From positions 1 to 56,658 of the forward strand of contig JANQQI010000083.1 in assembly GCA_028285085.1 (NCBI GenBank): a stretch of DNA of 56,658 bases, given 5' to 3'. Both the position numbers and the translations under genes were made by a program. The DNA comes from Saprospiraceae bacterium (GTDB taxonomy: Bacteria; Bacteroidota; Bacteroidia; Chitinophagales; Saprospiraceae). Of this stretch, positions 8,938 through 17,019 are shown piece by piece; position 1 is the first letter of the stretch, and each line of letters opens with the position of its first letter. The notes beneath the pieces were generated by a model. That model had not been told where the DNA came from, searched no databases, and was given only the letters and a program-made list of their open reading frames with translations.

Positions 8938-8994
8938 GACTTGTACCCGATGTAGCGGATACAGGCCTCAGATTCACCACTTCATTGTGCCAGT

Positions 8995-10224
8995 ATGAGC
9001 GAAAAGCAGAAGAGAATTCCGATCCCGAAGATTTTTACCGAAGGCCAATTTCAGACCCAAACCGAAATGCTGCAAATGCAGCGCCGTCCAAATAAACTTT
9101 ACATTGGCATTCCCAAGGAAACAACGATGCAGGAAAACCGAGTGGCGCTGGTGCCTTCCTCGGTAGCGACGCTGATTGCTCACGGACACCGTGTGGTTGT
9201 GGAAACAAAGGCTGGCGAGAAAGCCAACTACAAGGATAATAACTATTCGGAAGTCGGCGCTGAGATTGCCTACAGTGCCGAACAGGTCTATAAATCCGAT
9301 ATTATCCTCAAAGTGGCACCGCCAACAATGGACGAACTCGAATTGCTTCGGCCCAACCAAATTTTGATCTCACCATTACATATTCCAATCATCACCGCAG
9401 ATTTTATTAATCGCTTGCGTCAAAAGCGGGTGATTGCGTTGGCTATGGAATATATCAAAGATGAAATTGGCAGTTTTCCGTTGGTGCGCATTATGAGTGA
9501 AATGGCGGGGCTTAGCGCGATGCTCACCGCCGCCGAATTACTCACCAATACCAGCGGTGGCAAAGGGGTACTGCTTGGAGGCATCTCCGGTGTACCCTCC
9601 GCCAAAGTGGTCATCTTGGGTGCCGGTGTCGTTGCTGAATTTGCGACGCGTACGGCCTTAGGGCTCGGTGCTGATGTGCGTGTATTCGACAATAATATTT
9701 ACAAATTGATGCGGCTGCAAAATCAAGTTGGCCGCCAGCTCAATACTTCTTCCCTCAATCCCTTCCAGTTGGAAAAGGAACTCCTAACGGCCGATGTAAC
9801 CATCGGTGCAATCCATTCCAAAACGGGGCGGGCGCCGATTCTGGTCAGCGAAGATATCGTCATGAAAATGAAACCCGGCTCGGTGATCATCGACGTCAGT
9901 ATCGATCAGGGGGGCTGCTTTGCGACCTCGGAAGTTACTTCACACGATCGACCTACCTTTACCAAACACGGAGTTATTCACTACTGTGTCCCCAATATCG
10001 CTTCTCGTGTGGCGCGTACTGCTTCGATTGCGGTGAGTAATATTTTGACCCCAATCTTGTTGAACGCCGGTAACTCCGGGAGCATCGAACGCCTTATTGC
10101 CAATAGCATTGGATTGCGTCACGGCGTATATACCTACAAAGGGTGCCTAACCAACGAATACCTCGGGGAGCGTTTTCAGATCAAATTCACGAACCTGGAT
10201 TTATTAATTACGGCTAGTTTCTAA
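8995..10224 (+). CDS. ald: Alanine dehydrogenase
   Basis: A 409-residue NAD-dependent enzyme that interconverts L-alanine with pyruvate plus ammonia. After an N-terminal extension of about 35 residues comes the AlaDH/PNT N domain (IGIPKETTMQENRVALVPSS), the substrate loop ISPLHIP with the catalytic His, a Rossmann domain with VVILGAGVVAEFATRTALGLG, and the conserved MKPGSVIIDVSIDQGGC segment. Single-chain length and lack of a membrane domain separate it from transhydrogenase PntA. The extension makes it longer than the usual 370 residues; the ATG at 8995 is retained because the alignable core starts too late for another nearby ATG to be clearly better. Confidence 0.93.
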   Translation: MSEKQKRIPIPKIFTEGQFQTQTEMLQMQRRPNKLYIGIPKETTMQENRVALVPSSVATLIAHGHRVVVETKAGEKANYKDNNYSEVGAEIAYSAEQVYKSDIILKVAPPTMDELELLRPNQILISPLHIPIITADFINRLRQKRVIALAMEYIKDEIGSFPLVRIMSEMAGLSAMLTAAELLTNTSGGKGVLLGGISGVPSAKVVILGAGVVAEFATRTALGLGADVRVFDNNIYKLMRLQNQVGRQLNTSSLNPFQLEKELLTADVTIGAIHSKTGRAPILVSEDIVMKMKPGSVIIDVSIDQGGCFATSEVTSHDRPTFTKHGVIHYCVPNIASRVARTASIAVSNILTPILLNAGNSGSIERLIANSIGLRHGVYTYKGCLTNEYLGERFQIKFTNLDLLITASF

Positions 10225-10271
10225 AAAAGCTGGCCAGGATAATGGTGTCGTTTAGTCCGACCATTTGGCAT

Positions 10272-10889
10272 TCAATGCAATTCTTGCATACGGCGGATAT
10301 TTTCGCGTAATTGAGTGAGCAGGCCACCGAAAGCGTGTTTATTCATCTTAAAAGAGGCGATGATGCCTAGTGGGCAGATCACTAGAATAGCAATGATCAT
10401 TACGCGCAGTCGCTTGGGGTCCTGCATAATCTCCTCTAAGCCTACGCCCTTATAATGCCATGAGATTAGCATCCCACCAATGACGGCAATCGGGAAGAAA
10501 ATTAAACCAAACACTTCTTCAAAACGCAATGACTTTTTGATGATCCGCTCGTGGGTTTTGATCGTAGATAAAGTGTCATTTGACAAGTCGAGGTGTTGGC
10601 CGAGCTGACGGTACTGATAGCCCGTAAATAGCAGGCCACCACCGTAGTAAAATAAGAATACGCCAAGGATAAGTAAAAGCTCGGGGCGCTGTAAGCTAAA
10701 AAGCATCCAGAGCGTAATCCCGACGGTGAAAAAGGTAATCCATCCTAATTTTGCGCCTAATCGTTTACGTAATTGGTGCATAGTGGAGCTGGACTCCTGC
10801 TTGATTGCATTCAAAATCATGTCTTTATCAATATTTTGTTGATTAAATTTTTCCGCTTGCAGCTCTTGCCAGGCCTTATGTAAGTCCAT
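10272..10889 (-). CDS. Four-helix membrane protein, possible anti-sigma or sigma-linked factor
   Basis: A 205-residue protein with a soluble N-terminal part (1-45, MDLHKAWQELQAEKFNQQ) and four hydrophobic segments at about 50-68, 70-90, 120-142 and 155-178, then a basic/helical tail. It overlaps the upstream ECF sigma gene by 14 bp, so the two are co-translated. That position is where anti-sigma factors sit, and the N-terminal soluble segment followed by membrane spans fits. No ZAS zinc motif (HxxxCxxC) is present. Calling it an anti-sigma factor is inference from context; the family is not recognised. Confidence 0.75.
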   Translation of the reverse strand: MDLHKAWQELQAEKFNQQNIDKDMILNAIKQESSSTMHQLRKRLGAKLGWITFFTVGITLWMLFSLQRPELLLILGVFLFYYGGGLLFTGYQYRQLGQHLDLSNDTLSTIKTHERIIKKSLRFEEVFGLIFFPIAVIGGMLISWHYKGVGLEEIMQDPKRLRVMIIAILVICPLGIIASFKMNKHAFGGLLTQLRENIRRMQELH

Positions 10890-11367
10890 ACTGTTCTTTT
10901 TTGAGCTGTGAAATAATTTGTTGCTTGGTTCGGTGCAATTTTACATTAACGTGGTTGGTCGTCAGTCCGGTGATTTCAGCAATCTCGGGATTCTTATAAC
11001 CTTCCAAGTGTAGCGTAATGATAATCCGATCGATTTCGTGCAGTTGCTTGATGGCGTAATACAACAGGTCTTTCATCTCCGCCTTTTCTTGTGGTTGGCT
11101 AGTCGCATCCACCTGTGGTAGAGTAGTGGTGGGGCGTTTTTGCCGATTGTAGGTTAATACCGTATTCAAGCTAACGCGATAGAGCCAAGTCGAAAAACGG
11201 GCTTTACCCTCGAACTTAGGAAAAGACTTCCAGGTCTGGAGAAGAATCTCCTGATGCAAATCCCGTTGATCTTCGGGGCCATCTACATAAAGCTGGATGA
11301 CCTTGTGAATGATCCCGGCGTTTTCCTGGATAAGCTGAACAAACTGTTGTTCTAAATCTGCGCTCAT
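10876..11367 (-). CDS. ECF-type RNA polymerase sigma factor
   Basis: A 163-residue sigma-70 family protein with region 2 (about 12-80; DLHQEILLQTWKSFPKF, then ARFSTWLYRVSLNTVL) and region 4 (about 100-155; YKNPEIAEITGLTTNHVNVKL, a helix-turn-helix for the -35 element). Regions 1 and 3 are absent, as in ECF factors. It is the first gene of a two-gene operon with an overlapping membrane protein. It likely activates its own promoter in the 278-nt gap upstream; no target sequence was identified. Confidence 0.93.
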   Translation of the reverse strand: MSADLEQQFVQLIQENAGIIHKVIQLYVDGPEDQRDLHQEILLQTWKSFPKFEGKARFSTWLYRVSLNTVLTYNRQKRPTTTLPQVDATSQPQEKAEMKDLLYYAIKQLHEIDRIIITLHLEGYKNPEIAEITGLTTNHVNVKLHRTKQQIISQLKKEQYGLT

Positions 11368-11645
11368 ATCGATGAGGTACTAATCATTATGTTTTAATGA
11401 CTTTACCCGATTAGTCGCACGGAAGTGGAAAAAATTACAGGACATGATTATTTTTTTACAATTTTTTAAAATGGTTGTTTAAAAAGTATAATGGATTGCG
11501 TCTGTATTATAAGATGAACAAAGTCTGCTTTACAACCTCTTTCCTAATTTGTAAAAGCAATTATTTAAAAAGAACGAGAGTATTACACTTTTGATTTGTC
11601 AAATGCTGTGATTAGCTTTAAAGCAAAAAATACGACATTTAGATC

Positions 11646-12770
11646 ATGATTAGAACCATTATCATTATTGCGATTCTTTTTCTGGCTTTCACCGTCATGA
11701 GTCAGACACGGCAAGCTAAGCAACAACCTGAACCAATGAAAATAGGCGTCGTGGGGTTGGTGCATACTCATGTGCACTGGATTTTAGGGCGCGCAAACCA
11801 GGGTGATTTCACGATTGTAGGGATTGTGGAACCGAATCGAGAATTGGCGCAGCGCTACGCGAAGCAATACGGTTTTGATATGGCTATCGTTTTTGATTCC
11901 ATCGAAGAAATGCTAGCTCAAACTAAGCCGGAAGCCATGACCGCTTTCAATACCATCCGTGATCATCTGGCCGTAGTGGAAGTCTGTGCACCCAAAGGGA
12001 TTCACGTCATGGTGGAAAAACCCTTAGCGGTCAATCTCGATCACGCTAAGCAAATGGCTGCTCTGGCGCGTCAGCACAATATCCACCTACTGACCAATTA
12101 CGAAACGACTTGGTATCCCACGAATCATAAAATTGAGGAGTTGATGGTGACCGAAGCGGATACCTTTGGTGCGATTCGCAAAATTGTGGTACACGACGGC
12201 CATCCGGGACCCAAAGAAATTGGCGTTGATGAAGAATTTCTGGAATGGCTAACTGATCCTTATTGGAATGGTGCGGGAGCGCTGACCGACTTTGGTTGTT
12301 ATGGGGCTAATCTATCCACCTGGCTTCAAAAAGGAGCTGCTCCAACCAGTGTGTTTGCGGTGACACAGCAAATTAAGCCAGAGATATATCCTAAGGTTGA
12401 TGATGAAGCCACTATCGTTTTGACCTATCCTAAAAGTCAGACGATTATCCAGGCCAGCTGGAACTGGAATTATAACCGCAAAGATATGGAGGTCTACTGC
12501 GAGCGCGGCTACTTACATAGTTTGAATCGAGAAGAACTGAAAACGATGCGTCGCGAAGCAGATGGAGCAAAAGTTGAGAAAATAAATGAACGTCAAGCGC
12601 CTTATCACGATCCGTTCGCCTATTTAATCGCAACGATTCGAGGAGACATTCAACCAGCTCCACACGAGCTATCGAGCCTCGAAAACAATCTGATGGTAAT
12701 GAAAATACTGGAGGCCGCCCGTATTTCGGCTAAAGAAGGGCGCCGGGTGGAATTATCGGAATTAGACTAG
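11646..12770 (+). CDS. Exported Gfo/Idh/MocA-family oxidoreductase
   Basis: A 374-residue protein with an N-terminal hydrophobic signal (about 3-19, IIIIAILFLAFTVMSQ) before the Gfo/Idh/MocA NAD(P)-binding domain. The dinucleotide loop reads GVVGLVHTH, the usual MVEKPLAVN motif follows at about residue 122-130, and the C-terminal alpha/beta dimerisation domain runs to the end. Members oxidise or reduce sugars and related polyols. The signal looks Sec-type (no twin-arginine), which is odd for a cofactor-loaded enzyme; a membrane anchor is an alternative. The gene stands alone, converging on a minus-strand gene 4 nt away. Confidence 0.85.
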   Translation: MIRTIIIIAILFLAFTVMSQTRQAKQQPEPMKIGVVGLVHTHVHWILGRANQGDFTIVGIVEPNRELAQRYAKQYGFDMAIVFDSIEEMLAQTKPEAMTAFNTIRDHLAVVEVCAPKGIHVMVEKPLAVNLDHAKQMAALARQHNIHLLTNYETTWYPTNHKIEELMVTEADTFGAIRKIVVHDGHPGPKEIGVDEEFLEWLTDPYWNGAGALTDFGCYGANLSTWLQKGAAPTSVFAVTQQIKPEIYPKVDDEATIVLTYPKSQTIIQASWNWNYNRKDMEVYCERGYLHSLNREELKTMRREADGAKVEKINERQAPYHDPFAYLIATIRGDIQPAPHELSSLENNLMVMKILEAARISAKEGRRVELSELD

Positions 12771-12773
12771 CCG

Positions 12774-13292
12774 CTAAGTCTTTTTGGGCTTTTTATTTAC
12801 ACGATCTTTGGTGTCTTCTGGTTGTTCTTCTTCCTGGCCGGGATTAAAGATCATATCCGTGCTATTATAGGTCGTGCCGAAGGTATCGGCCAGGATCACG
12901 ACTTGTCGCAAGGCATCAATAAATTGTTCTTCGGTTAATTCTTTGAGTGGATGGGTGAAAACGGTAACCACATAACCTTCGTAGAGACTGTATTTAGCGT
13001 CTAGGGCCGAATGGAAATTAGCCTCCAACATCTTGCGTATCTGTCCTTCTTGTAAATCCTTCTCCTCAATCACCGGGCTAAAAATGCGCATCCGATTGTT
13101 CGTCTCATCCGTAATGACGAGCAGTAATCGCTGGCCATAACTGACTTGCCAGGCCCCAGCTTGTCCTTCTACCTTGGTGGCTTCTTCTTGGAGGATGGCC
13201 CCCATTTTAGCATTGTCCATCTGCGCAAAAGTCCAAGTGGACAAGCACAGAAGCATTGAAGTCAGGAGTGGAGCAGAAAATCGTGTGGTCAT
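12774..13292 (-). CDS. Secreted protein of unknown function
   Basis: A 172-residue product when started at the ATG at 13292, chosen because it directly opens a signal peptide (MTTRFSAPLLTSMLLCLSTW, cleavage after TFAQ). A longer form from 13337 adds 15 residues in front. The mature part is mixed alpha/beta (VSYGQRLLLVITDETNNRMR) with a charged Lys/Glu-rich tail (EEEQPEDTKDRVNKKPKK). It is predicted to be periplasmic or outer-surface. No family is recognised. Its stop lies 3 nt from the convergent oxidoreductase stop, with no terminator between. Confidence 0.7.
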   Translation of the reverse strand: MTTRFSAPLLTSMLLCLSTWTFAQMDNAKMGAILQEEATKVEGQAGAWQVSYGQRLLLVITDETNNRMRIFSPVIEEKDLQEGQIRKMLEANFHSALDAKYSLYEGYVVTVFTHPLKELTEEQFIDALRQVVILADTFGTTYNSTDMIFNPGQEEEQPEDTKDRVNKKPKKT

Positions 13293-13419
13293 ATCGGAGA
13301 ATATTTTAACTCTATCAAGTTGCACAATTATAGACAAAAGAAGCGTGCAGCAGCAGACAATTTATACCATCAAAATGAAACTTGCCCACCGCAACGTATT
13401 CGTCACGTATTGGGCAAGC

Positions 13420-13448
13420 AAAAAAGCCATGCCCCACTACGGCATGGC
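13420..13448 (-). terminator. Terminator of the double-PDZ gene
   Basis: The stem GCCATGCC (13426-13433) with GGCATGGC (13441-13448) has a 7-nt loop. On the minus strand it is followed by six T residues (A run 13420-13425). A second inverted repeat (CTTGCCCA at 13381-13388 with TGGGCAAG at 13411-13418) lies just beyond and may reinforce it. Confidence 0.85.
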
Positions 13449-13503
13449 TGCGATGATATACAGTTCAAGTAGCAAAAAATATAACCTCAGGGTTTTTTAT
13501 CAA

Positions 13504-14640
13504 TTATTGCAGAATGAGTTTGCGGGTGATTGAATTCCCATTTTGAGCGACCATCAAAAAGTAAGTGCCACGTGCATTATTGGAGATATCAATTCGATCC
13601 TGGAATTTGCCAGTGAAGCGTAGCATTTGGTTGTCGTAAATGCGCTGCCCTGCGCTGTTGTAGACCTGGATGGTGGTCGGTCCTTCTTCTGGTAAATCAA
13701 AAATCAGATTGAAAACGCCATCGCTGGGGTTAGGGAAGACATTTAGTTTTTGAATTTGCAAATTATTAATCACAGGCATATCTACACCCACTTTCTCTTT
13801 CATGTCGTCTGCTTCTTCTTGACTCACTTCGATCATATCAACTTCGGGCATTTCTTCCTCCGTCATCTCAACGGCAGCAATGGCAATATCTTCTTCCTCC
13901 TGTTCCTCTTCAGTATCCTGATCAGTATTGTTGTGGTTATTGTTTTGAGACTTTTCGGCATAAGTGGCTTGATAAGATTTAATCGGCATGGCACTTTCTT
14001 GGACCACACCATCACGCAAGTAATTGATCTTGATCGTTTCGCCGGGACTCATCATATCTATGGCGGCAGAGAGATCGTGCCAGTCATAAATGTTGTAATC
14101 ATTGATTTGGGTAATGATATCCTTGTCTTCCATGCCCATACCTTCGGCTGTGGATTGGCTGACAATATTGACGCGAACACCATCTGTATTTTCGGGCATG
14201 TCATCGTGGCTTTGGCGAACCCCGAGGAAGGCATCCTGATCGGGTGGGGTATGGTTATTCTGGATATTGGCCCGGCTACCAAAAGTAAGTGGCAGGCTCA
14301 TTCTTTGGCCTTGTCGGACAAAATGCACCGTGGCTTCATCACCGGCTTGATAATTCCGCAAAGCCCGGCTAAAGCTATGGTTATCTGTGAAATCATTGTC
14401 GTCAAAACCAACCAAATAATCAAAAGCTTGTAGACCAATGCGTTCTGCTGCAGTATTATTAACCACCCGGGTAATCATATTACCGTTAGGGTTGTCCAAT
14501 TGCATTTTCTCGGCTTTGTTAGTGCTGACGGAAGTAGATTCCACGCCTAGATAAGCACGGGTCGCATTATTATGATGTTGGGCGATGGTGCTGCCCCAGG
14601 TCATCGCAAGTAGTAGGGAAATGAGGATAAAATTTTTCAT
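13504..14640 (-). CDS. Secreted double-PDZ protein with type IX sorting domain
   Basis: A 378-residue protein with a signal peptide (1-20, cleavage after TIAQ) and two PDZ-like domains (about 28-105, RAYLGVESTSVST; about 135-215, AFLGVRQSHDDMP). An acidic low-complexity linker (about 230-290) and a C-terminal T9SS type A sorting domain (LNVFPNPSDGVFNL to RKLILQ) follow. There is no protease domain, so it is not a DegP/HtrA enzyme; PDZ domains here probably bind exposed C-termini or peptides at the cell surface. It has its own terminator and is separated from the upstream gene by a hairpin, so it is likely monocistronic. Confidence 0.88.
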   Translation of the reverse strand: MKNFILISLLLAMTWGSTIAQHHNNATRAYLGVESTSVSTNKAEKMQLDNPNGNMITRVVNNTAAERIGLQAFDYLVGFDDNDFTDNHSFSRALRNYQAGDEATVHFVRQGQRMSLPLTFGSRANIQNNHTPPDQDAFLGVRQSHDDMPENTDGVRVNIVSQSTAEGMGMEDKDIITQINDYNIYDWHDLSAAIDMMSPGETIKINYLRDGVVQESAMPIKSYQATYAEKSQNNNHNNTDQDTEEEQEEEDIAIAAVEMTEEEMPEVDMIEVSQEEADDMKEKVGVDMPVINNLQIQKLNVFPNPSDGVFNLIFDLPEEGPTTIQVYNSAGQRIYDNQMLRFTGKFQDRIDISNNARGTYFLMVAQNGNSITRKLILQ

Positions 14641-14675
14641 GACTTTTCAAGTTTGATTCCCCACACTTACGAAAG

Positions 14676-14699
14676 CACCCGAGAGTTGGATCTCGGGTG
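14676..14699 (-). terminator. Hairpin between two minus-strand genes, likely terminator
   Basis: A perfect 9-bp stem, CACCCGAGA (14676-14684) with TCTCGGGTG (14691-14699), has a 6-nt loop and lies 24 nt after the stop of the gene ending at 14723. The T tract on the minus strand is short (CTTTCG), so efficiency is uncertain. On the plus strand it is followed by eight T residues. Confidence 0.55.
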
Positions 14700-14722
14700 T
14701 TGGAATTTTTTTTGAATAATAC

Positions 14723-15274
14723 TCAATAAGGCGTACCGACGATGTAGTGTTCTTTTCCGGTAACTGTAACACTCGCTATGCTATAATCAGCAATATAAGA
14801 AGTGAGCAAATCACCGCTATTGTTCGTAAAATAAATCCATAAACCTGTGTGTTCAGTAGGTTGTTGGACCGGAGTATAGCTATCCCCCGGCTGCCCGGCT
14901 GGCGCAAGATTATGGCTGACCACTACTCTGTCTCCTTGTAATTCTACATGAGAGGTGACGGGCTGATCTGTCCCATTGATTATGATCAATTTTTCTGTGG
15001 GCGCCATTCTCTGAGTTACTCCAATTTCCAGATCCAGAAGGATTTGGGCAAGGGTAGTTCCGGCTTTTAGTACCGTACTAGCCAAGAATTTGTTGTCATA
15101 AGTACGATGAAAAGCAATCCACATGCCTGGCTCTAATACAGGAGGGACGATCCACTTTTCTTTTGATTGCAGATGATGGGTTTGTATGACTTCAGTCGTT
15201 CTCTGCTGAATCGTACAGGTAACTTCAAATGCTTGTGGATTGTAAATGGTGAGATCGTTAGACATAATCGACAT
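14723..15274 (-). CDS. Protein of unknown function with an apparent internal duplication
   Basis: A 183-residue protein with no signal peptide, cysteine-poor and beta-rich. The two halves resemble each other: a strand near DLTIYNPQAFEVTCTIQQ and GMWIAFHRTYDNKFLASTVL in the first half line up by eye with EKLIIINGTDQPVTSHVELQ and GLWIYFTNNSGDLLTSYIAD in the second. This suggests two beta-sandwich-like repeats. The family is not recognised; carbohydrate- or self-binding functions are possible but unsupported. A second ATG at 15265 would remove three residues. It is probably a single-gene unit. Confidence 0.65.
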   Translation of the reverse strand: MSIMSNDLTIYNPQAFEVTCTIQQRTTEVIQTHHLQSKEKWIVPPVLEPGMWIAFHRTYDNKFLASTVLKAGTTLAQILLDLEIGVTQRMAPTEKLIIINGTDQPVTSHVELQGDRVVVSHNLAPAGQPGDSYTPVQQPTEHTGLWIYFTNNSGDLLTSYIADYSIASVTVTGKEHYIVGTPY

Positions 15275-15915
15275 ATTTTAGGGTTAGAAAAAATATTAAT
15301 GCTGCCGATTAAGTTTGTTACGGTAAGTAACAATGCGTTTAAATGTAATAAGATCTGGTGGAAAAAGAGGAGTTTGAACTTCTTTTTGTTTTTGTGAAGA
15401 AATTTATATCACACTCGAAGTGGATAATATTACTGTGTAGATATCAGTCTATTTGAAACCGTCTGGGGAATGCTAACTAAGCAATGAAAACTTGGGCGAT
15501 TGGCTGCGTTTTTTTTTGAGTATGAAAGTAATTGCTTTAGGAAGGTGAAATTTTGATGGAAGATACAGTAAGGGGCTTTGAGGGAGGGCCCACCCTCAGC
15601 CGCCGCCGCCGATCCCAATGGATCGCAAAATAATGATGCACATAGCTCACCAGTTTTTACCGGTGGCATTTTACCTGAAATACTCAGGTGGTGTGGTAAA
15701 AGATTAACGCGGAATATTTTTGGCCAAAAGACAATTGATGCGTCACTATCTATAGATTCCGGAAGTGGGCAAATTCCACAAATCAGGCTGAAAAATTGCG
15801 TGATTAATCTGTTTTTTGCTCAATGGCCGACATCTGGGATGTGGTTGACTAGTTTTTACAAGAGAATAATGAATAGATACTGGAGGTTTTGTCAACTAAA
15901 TTTAACCTGACTTCA
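15275..15915. other. 641-nt intergenic region without a credible gene
   Basis: This stretch lies between two minus-strand genes. It contains a short GC-rich patch (about 15585-15612, GGGAGGGCCCACCCTC and a GCC-repeat run) inside otherwise AT-rich DNA. ORFs covering it (for example 15578-15910 plus and 15430-15669 minus) have unconvincing composition and no recognisable motif. It may contain the promoter of the gene ending at 14723 and a decayed sequence. Confidence 0.5.
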
Positions 15916-17019
15916 TCACTCTTCCATCTGCAAACCATAGCCCTTCAACATCTCTCGCCAACTTGGGTAGCCGATAAACTCAACGAGACGTGGATTGACA
16001 CGCTCAAAGAGTGGACTGTTTTTAGGAAATAGAAAGGAGCGGTATTCTTGGTTAAATTTTACGGGGAGAAGTTGAACTTGATCTTCTAACTCGAGCTCTC
16101 CGATCAGGTAACGCATCACACTTTTTTGGTAAACCAGGACTTTGATGTCTTTGCGGGCCAGAGCGGAGAGGCCTTGCGAGGCTTGGCTGAAGTATTGATG
16201 AACCGAAATTTGGCTGGCCTGGAGAAAATCATCGCCGCCGGAGGCGCGCACCGTGCCAATGGGAGAAATTTGTCGGAGTTCTTCCATGCTCTGCAATCGT
16301 GCTTCGAGTGAGCTCACGGTGAGAGTCGAAGCAATTGTTGCAGTAAAACTAGAGATAATAATTACGGCCGTAAACATCCAAACTATAGCGATGACTTTTC
16401 CGGCGGTGGTTTTCGGAGCTTTGTCACCGTAGCCCACCGTGGTCATGGTTACCGCCGACCACCAGAGGCCATCGAGCAGGCCGATGGGGCCGGGGCGAAA
16501 TTGAAATTTGTTGAAGCGCCGCTCCACCAGCCACAAAATCGTCCCAAAAAAGAATATGATTAACAAGAGTAGCAAGACGACTCGAATAAAATCAGCCGAG
16601 AAGAAATTGCTTAGAAATACCTGAAATCTGCTCTGACTTCCCGTCGTAGCGGCTACACCTACGCTGGATATCAAAAAAGGCTGACTCACCTCGAAGAGTT
16701 GCAGCCGAGTACTACTGACCGTCAAAGGATTGATAGAAATATCGATTTCATCATAATCTAAGGCTCGAATCAGACTGGTTTTATCATAATACTCGACGTA
16801 TTCAAAATCCAAAGCCAGGTCTTGCGCCAGCTGTTCCCATAAGTCAATACAGAGGCCACGGACTTGTCCGTTAGATTTTTTTATGACAAAAGGAGGGTAA
16901 TGATGGATACCGACTTTTATCGTTTCTTGGGCCACGCTTATTCCCGTCAGACTGATTAGTAATAGACTGGTGAGTAAAACGCGCAGTAGAGCCTTTATTT
17001 TTAATACTATTTCCATCAC
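15916..17019 (-). CDS. GluR0-like ligand-gated potassium channel (periplasmic binding domain split by a pore)
   Basis: A 367-residue protein. A signal peptide (1-30) is followed by the first lobe of an SBP_bac_3 amino-acid-binding domain (about 33-128; VGIHHYPPFVIK, RGLCIDLWEQL, DISINPLTVSSTR). TM1 (about 144-166), a pore loop with the potassium-channel filter TVGYGD (194-199) and TM2 (about 207-232) come next, then the second binding lobe to the end. This is the topology of prokaryotic ionotropic glutamate receptors such as Synechocystis GluR0. It should conduct K+ on binding an amino acid or similar ligand; the ligand is not predictable. Its start overlaps the preceding gene's stop by 4 bp, forming an operon with the propeller sensor. 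Confidence 0.93.
   Translation of the reverse strand: MMEIVLKIKALLRVLLTSLLLISLTGISVAQETIKVGIHHYPPFVIKKSNGQVRGLCIDLWEQLAQDLALDFEYVEYYDKTSLIRALDYDEIDISINPLTVSSTRLQLFEVSQPFLISSVGVAATTGSQSRFQVFLSNFFSADFIRVVLLLLLIIFFFGTILWLVERRFNKFQFRPGPIGLLDGLWWSAVTMTTVGYGDKAPKTTAGKVIAIVWMFTAVIIISSFTATIASTLTVSSLEARLQSMEELRQISPIGTVRASGGDDFLQASQISVHQYFSQASQGLSALARKDIKVLVYQKSVMRYLIGELELEDQVQLLPVKFNQEYRSFLFPKNSPLFERVNPRLVEFIGYPSWREMLKGYGLQMEE

Noticed and set aside
13750-14433. 227-residue plus-strand ORF opposite the double-PDZ gene
   Set aside because: It is antisense to a gene with clear domains and a signal peptide; its composition (His/Phe/Ile-rich) arises from the complement of the acidic linker.
15578-15910. 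110-residue plus-strand ORF in the 641-nt spacer
   Set aside because: No motif, odd N-terminus (MREGPPSAAAADPN) driven by a GCC run, overlapping minus-strand alternatives equally weak.
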